Assembly: GCA_023266575.1 (NCBI GenBank)
Contig: JAHFPV010000002.1
Location: forward strand, 124,001-188,000
DNA: 64,000 nt
Direction of reading: 5' to 3'
Origin: Sphingobium sp.
GTDB taxonomy: Bacteria; Pseudomonadota; Alphaproteobacteria; Sphingomonadales; Sphingomonadaceae
This document shows positions 59,539 through 64,000 of this stretch, in pieces (the stretch's first letter is position 1; the number at the start of each line of letters is the position of its first letter). The notes beneath the pieces were generated by a model. It saw nothing but the letters and a program-made list of their open reading frames with translations, did not search any database and had not been told where the DNA came from. The position numbers and the translations under genes are program-made.

Positions 59539-59826
59539 TTAGGCGACAACGCCCAGAATATCCGATTCCTTCATGATCAGCAGGTCTTCACCGTCGACCT
59601 TGACTTCGGTGCCGGACCATTTGCCGAACAGGATGCGGTCGCCAGCCTTGACGTCGAGCGGGGTCACCTTGCCATCTTCAGCCTTCGAGCCGGTGCCGAC
59701 GGAGACGATTTCGCCTTCCTGCGGCTTTTCCTTGGCGGTGTCGGGGATGATGATGCCACCGGCGGTCTTTGCTTCCGCTTCGATGCGGCGGACGAGAACA
59801 CGGTCGTGCAATGGACGAAATGCCAT
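59539..59826 (-). CDS. groES: Co-chaperonin GroES
   Basis: A 95-residue co-chaperonin. Typical segments are [16 protein letters not shown], the mobile loop [16 protein letters not shown], and the C-terminal [15 protein letters not shown]. The ATG at 59826 ([10 protein letters not shown]) matches the universal start; the frame remains open to 59946, within the regulatory region. It is the first gene of the groESL operon. Confidence 0.97.
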   Translation of the reverse strand: MAFRPLHDRVLVRRIEAEAKTAGGIIIPDTAKEKPQEGEIVSVGTGSKAEDGKVTPLDVKAGDRILFGKWSGTEVKVDGEDLLIMKESDILGVVA

Positions 59827-59935
59827 GTTGATTGCCTTTCCCTTCTGTTTGGGATGGGTCCGGCGCGCGATCCGGGGATGAATCCCCCCGAAAACCGCTC
59901 TCGCCTTATCCTTCTCCCGATAAACTGCGTCGCTG

Positions 59936-59962
59936 TTAGCACTCATTGAAGGAGAGTGCTAG
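59936..59962. promoter_or_regulatory. CIRCE operator (HrcA site) of groESL
   Basis: TTAGCACTC-N9-GAGTGCTAG, one base from the perfect inverted repeat bound by the heat-shock repressor HrcA. It lies just downstream of the -10 box of the groES promoter, so HrcA would block initiation. hrcA itself is not in the window. Confidence 0.93.
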
Positions 59963-59968
59963 CGCGGC

Positions 59969-59998
59969 TTGATATGGCGCAACAGAAAGATCGGTCAA
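59969..59998 (-). promoter_or_regulatory. Vegetative promoter of groESL
   Basis: On the minus strand TTGACC (59998-59993) and TATCAA (59974-59969) are 18 bases apart, a good sigma-70 pattern, with the CIRCE element following within seven bases. The 5' leader before groES would be about 130 bases. Confidence 0.75.
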
Positions 59999-60123
59999 GA
60001 CCTTCCATGCGCATTTTTTGCGCGACCGATGATTTTCCGTGCCACATCACCCAGCGCCGTTGCGGTGCGTCGTGGCGCTTCCTACCTGACGCGTATCAGC
60101 ATCCATAAAAGGCCTGTCCCCCC

Positions 60124-60996
60124 ATGAGCGATCCAACCTATACCCCGCCCGCCGTCTGGACATGGGACAAGGCCAGCGGCGGCCAGTTCGCCAATATCAA
60201 CCGGCCGATCGCGGGCGCGACCCATGACAAGGATCTGCCGGTGGGGCAGCATCCGCTCCAGCTCTACTCACTGGCCACGCCCAATGGGCAGAAGGTCACG
60301 ATCCTGCTGGAAGAATTGCTGGAGGCGGGGTTTACGCAGGCGGAGTATGACGCCTGGCTGATCAAGATCAGCGATGGCGACCAGTTTTCCAGCGGCTTCG
60401 TGGCGGTCAATCCCAACAGCAAGATCCCGGCGCTGATGGACCATAGCGTCTCCCCGCCGCAGCGCGTGTTCGAATCCGGCGCGATCCTGCTCTACCTAGC
60501 CGAAAAGTTCGGCGCCTTCCTGCCGACCGATCCCGCCAAGCGCACCGCCGCGCTCAGCTGGCTGTTCTGGCAGATGGGCAGCGCGCCGCTGCTGGGCGGC
60601 GGCTTTGGCCATTTCTACGCCTATGCCCCGGAAAAATATGAATATCCGATCAACCGCTACACGATGGAAGTGAAGCGCCAGCTCGACGTGCTGGACCGGC
60701 ATCTGGCGGACAATGACTATGTCGCGGGCGACGAATATAGCATCGCCGACATCGCCATCTGGCCTTGGTATGGCGGCGTCGTGCTGGGCCGCGCCTATGA
60801 CGCGGCGGAATTTCTGGACGCTGGCAGCTACACCAACGTGCTGCGCTGGGCGCGGCAGATCGACGCCCGCCCGGCGGTGACGCGCGGGCGGATGGTCAAC
60901 AAGATCAACGGCCCGCTCGACGGCCAATTGCACGAGCGCCACGACGCGGGCGACGTTGCGACCAAGACGCAGGACAAGGTTGAGGGGGCGGCATAA
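60124..60996 (+). CDS. yghU: YghU-type glutathione transferase / disulfide-bond reductase
   Basis: A 290-residue enzyme of the Nu-class GST family, very like E. coli YghU over its whole length. Shared segments include ANINRPIAGATHDKDLPVG at the N-terminus, GDQFSSGFVAVNPNSKIPAL, FLGGG-like LLGGGFGHFYAYAP, and GPLDGQLHERHDAGD near the C-terminus. YghU binds two glutathiones per site and reduces disulfide substrates and organic hydroperoxides. It stands alone between groES and an inverted-repeat spacer. Confidence 0.93.
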   Translation: MSDPTYTPPAVWTWDKASGGQFANINRPIAGATHDKDLPVGQHPLQLYSLATPNGQKVTILLEELLEAGFTQAEYDAWLIKISDGDQFSSGFVAVNPNSKIPALMDHSVSPPQRVFESGAILLYLAEKFGAFLPTDPAKRTAALSWLFWQMGSAPLLGGGFGHFYAYAPEKYEYPINRYTMEVKRQLDVLDRHLADNDYVAGDEYSIADIAIWPWYGGVVLGRAYDAAEFLDAGSYTNVLRWARQIDARPAVTRGRMVNKINGPLDGQLHERHDAGDVATKTQDKVEGAA

Positions 60997-61004
60997 GAGT
61001 CTGT

Positions 61005-61034
61005 TTGAAAAAGCGCGAAAAGGCGCTTTTCAAG
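61005..61034 (+). terminator. Hairpin terminator after yghU, possibly bidirectional
   Basis: TTGAAAAAGCGC pairs with GCGCTTTTCAA around a GAAAAG loop. The arms supply T-runs on both strands, so it could end yghU and the convergent oxidoreductase transcript. Confidence 0.7.
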
Positions 61035-61041
61035 TGCGGTA

Positions 61042-61114
61042 CCAGCCCGCTCCCCCGCCCAACCGCCCGATCCAGTATCATCCTGTCGGGTGGTTGGGCG
61101 GGGGAGTGGGCTGG
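61042..61114. repeat. Long inverted repeat between yghU and the oxidoreductase gene
   Basis: Two 29-base arms, starting CCAGCCCGCTCCCCCGCCC and ending GGGCGGGGGAGTGGGCTGG, flank a 15-base loop (TCCAGTATCATCCTG) with only a few mismatches. It does not resemble the other palindrome families of this window. No T-run follows, so it is not a clear terminator. Confidence 0.75.
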
Positions 61115-61154
61115 AACCGGCTTTCCCAAAGAACTCTAACGCCCCCTCCCCGCA

Positions 61155-61766
61155 TCAGTAGCCGACAGTGAAGCGCTGGCGGCGGTGGCACGGCGTTTCG
61201 ATTTCATCGACCAGCGCGATGGCATAATCGGCATAGGATATGCTGCTCTTGCCATCGGCATCGACCAGCAACTGGTCGGTGCCGAGCCGGAAACGGCCGA
61301 TGCGCGGGCCGACGAAGAAGAAGAGCGAGGGCGACACATAGGTCCAGTCGATGTCATCGACGCTGCGCAGATAGTCCAGGAACGCCTTGCCCCGGCTGGC
61401 TTCGGGCAGATATTCCTTGGGGAAATCCGGCGTGCTGATCAATGGCACGCCCGGCGCCACCTCCAGACTGGCCGCCCCGCCCACGACCAGATAGCGCGGC
61501 ACGCCCGACTGGCGCACGACATCGACCAGCGACGCCGGGTCGGTATCGGAAAACATCACCGCACTGACGACGACATCATGGCCCGCAATCGCCTGCGCCA
61601 GCGCTTCGGGATGGTTGACGTCGCCCGCAACCGCGGTGATCGCGGCATCCTGCACCGCATTTTCGGGATGGCGGGCAATGGCCGTCACCTGATGCCCGCG
61701 CCGGGCCAGTTCCGCGCCGATTTCCTGCCCCGCACGACCCGTGCCGCCGATGATCGCTACTTTCAT
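61155..61766 (-). CDS. NAD(P)-binding oxidoreductase, NmrA/BVR-B type
   Basis: A 203-residue atypical short-chain dehydrogenase with a single Rossmann domain. The cofactor loop is KVAIIGGTGRAGQEIGAEL at the very N-terminus. It belongs to the NAD(P)H-binding family that includes quinone reductases and flavin-reductase-like enzymes; the classical YxxxK pair is not evident. The ATG at 61766 has a GGAG site; a further ATG at 61778 overlaps that site. It is divergent from an HxlR regulator, which commonly controls such a neighbour. Confidence 0.87.
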   Translation of the reverse strand: MKVAIIGGTGRAGQEIGAELARRGHQVTAIARHPENAVQDAAITAVAGDVNHPEALAQAIAGHDVVVSAVMFSDTDPASLVDVVRQSGVPRYLVVGGAASLEVAPGVPLISTPDFPKEYLPEASRGKAFLDYLRSVDDIDWTYVSPSLFFFVGPRIGRFRLGTDQLLVDADGKSSISYADYAIALVDEIETPCHRRQRFTVGY

Positions 61767-61871
61767 GCTCGTCTCCATAAGTGGTTACCAATGGAAACCA
61801 GATAGAGATTAGGATATCAGGGGTGCAAGAAGGCACTTTGCCTTCACCTGGTTACGCCGAGGATACTGCCC

Positions 61872-62264
61872 ATGCCGTCCACTCCGCCGCCCCGCATCGG
61901 CGACGCCTATAATCCCGATTGCCCGACCCGGCACATTCTCGACCGGATCGGCGACAAATGGGCGGTGCTGGTGTTGCTGAGCCTGAAAGACGGCCCCGTG
62001 CGCTTCAACCTGTTGCGCCGCCGGATCGGCGCGATTTCGCAAAAGATGCTGTCCCAGACATTGAAGAGCCTGGAGCGCGACGGGCTGGTCAGCCGCGCCG
62101 CCTTTGCCACCGTGCCGGTGACGGTGGAATATCGGCTGACCCCGCTGGCAGGCGGGCTGATCGGCATATTGGACCAGATTACCGGTTGGGCCGAAACCCA
62201 TGTCGGCGACATCATGGCCGCCCGGCGCGCGCATGATGCGGGGATGGAGGCGATGGCAGCTTAG
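61872..62264 (+). CDS. HxlR family transcriptional regulator
   Basis: A 130-residue winged-helix regulator. The HxlR pattern is clear: CPTRHILDRIGDKWAVLVL with a Cys near residue 18, then GPVRFNLLRRRIGAISQKML and SQTLKSLERDGLVSRAAF. Some members use this Cys for redox or aldehyde sensing. The intergenic region of about 105 bases shared with the divergent oxidoreductase gene is the likely operator site. Confidence 0.9.
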   Translation: MPSTPPPRIGDAYNPDCPTRHILDRIGDKWAVLVLLSLKDGPVRFNLLRRRIGAISQKMLSQTLKSLERDGLVSRAAFATVPVTVEYRLTPLAGGLIGILDQITGWAETHVGDIMAARRAHDAGMEAMAA

Positions 62265-62281
62265 GATCGCTCAAACCACCT

Positions 62282-62348
62282 CCGTTCGTTTCGAGCGAAG
62301 TCGAGAAACCGACGCGCGACGTTTCTCGACTTCGCTCGAAACGAACGG
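62282..62348. repeat. CCGTTCG palindromic repeat, copy 8
   Basis: CCGTTCGTTTCGAGCGAAGT and ACTTCGCTCGAAACGAACGG are exact arms around CGAGAAACCGACGCGCGAC and GTTTCTCG. It lies between the convergent HxlR and ligA genes, nine bases before the ligA stop. Confidence 0.88.
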
Positions 62349-62357
62349 CTGTTGGTT

Positions 62358-64000
<1,643 letters not shown>

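Overview
The window is a 64 kb chromosomal segment of a GC-rich alphaproteobacterium. It is most likely a member of the Sphingomonadaceae (Sphingobium/Sphingomonas-like). The reasons are the complete EcfG-PhyR-NepR general stress response locus, a DUF5818 protein, XrtA/PEP-CTERM regulatory genes, an intracellular PHA depolymerase, and many copies of a palindromic intergenic repeat built on CCGTTCG...CGAACGG. I saw no rRNA, tRNA, CRISPR array, prophage or insertion sequence. Most of the DNA is housekeeping and tightly packed, with many 1-11 nt overlaps between genes.

Layout, left half. 1-5020: the start of ileS, then ribF, an alpha/beta hydrolase, a purE-purK-folA operon and gpmA, all on the minus strand. 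5175-13998: sppA, a small lipoprotein, a UPF0126 membrane protein, an M20 peptidase/glutathione peroxidase/VIT transporter group, an ABC-F ATPase and a SIMPL-domain protein. 14203-17246: a PepSY protein, an OmpR-type regulator, its sensor kinase and a DUF454 protein. 17247-18976: stacked repeats around an isolated AT-richer DUF2971 gene, ending in a 217-bp repeat. 18976-29721: an SH3 protein, a 2-hydroxyacid dehydrogenase, DUF5818 and DUF885 proteins, both aconitases (acnB then acnA), and a class I glutamine amidotransferase. 29718-39821: an M28 peptidase, a GST, phaZ, a second copy of the 217/251-bp repeat, a translationally coupled operon (peptide symporter plus two exported amidohydrolase-fold proteins), nitroreductase, GntR and LysE genes.

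Layout, right half. 39816-46684 is a minus-strand operon of the XrtA/PEP-CTERM exopolysaccharide system (sugar transferase, PrsK, PrsR, TPR protein) with no exosortase in view. 47463-51720 is the general stress response locus: EcfG, PhyR, NepR and a membrane HisKA_2 protein resembling PhyP. Two small membrane-protein genes lie in it, one of only 43 codons, and three GGAAC-N16/17-(C/T)GTT promoter-like sites. 51833-56358 holds tgt, an RpfF-like crotonase that keeps both catalytic glutamates of DSF synthases, and a GGDEF-EAL protein. 56548-64000 holds a GNAT, an excalibur-domain protein, groES-groEL under a CIRCE element, yghU, a divergent HxlR/NAD(P)-binding oxidoreductase pair, and the 3' part of ligA running off the window.

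Points that stand out: a dispersed 217/251-bp non-coding repeat in two copies; a palindromic repeat overlapping the signal-peptide region of an amidohydrolase whose own metal-binding histidines are gone while its operon partner keeps them; the promoter-bearing 43-codon gene inside the stress locus; and the RpfF-like gene beside a c-di-GMP enzyme.
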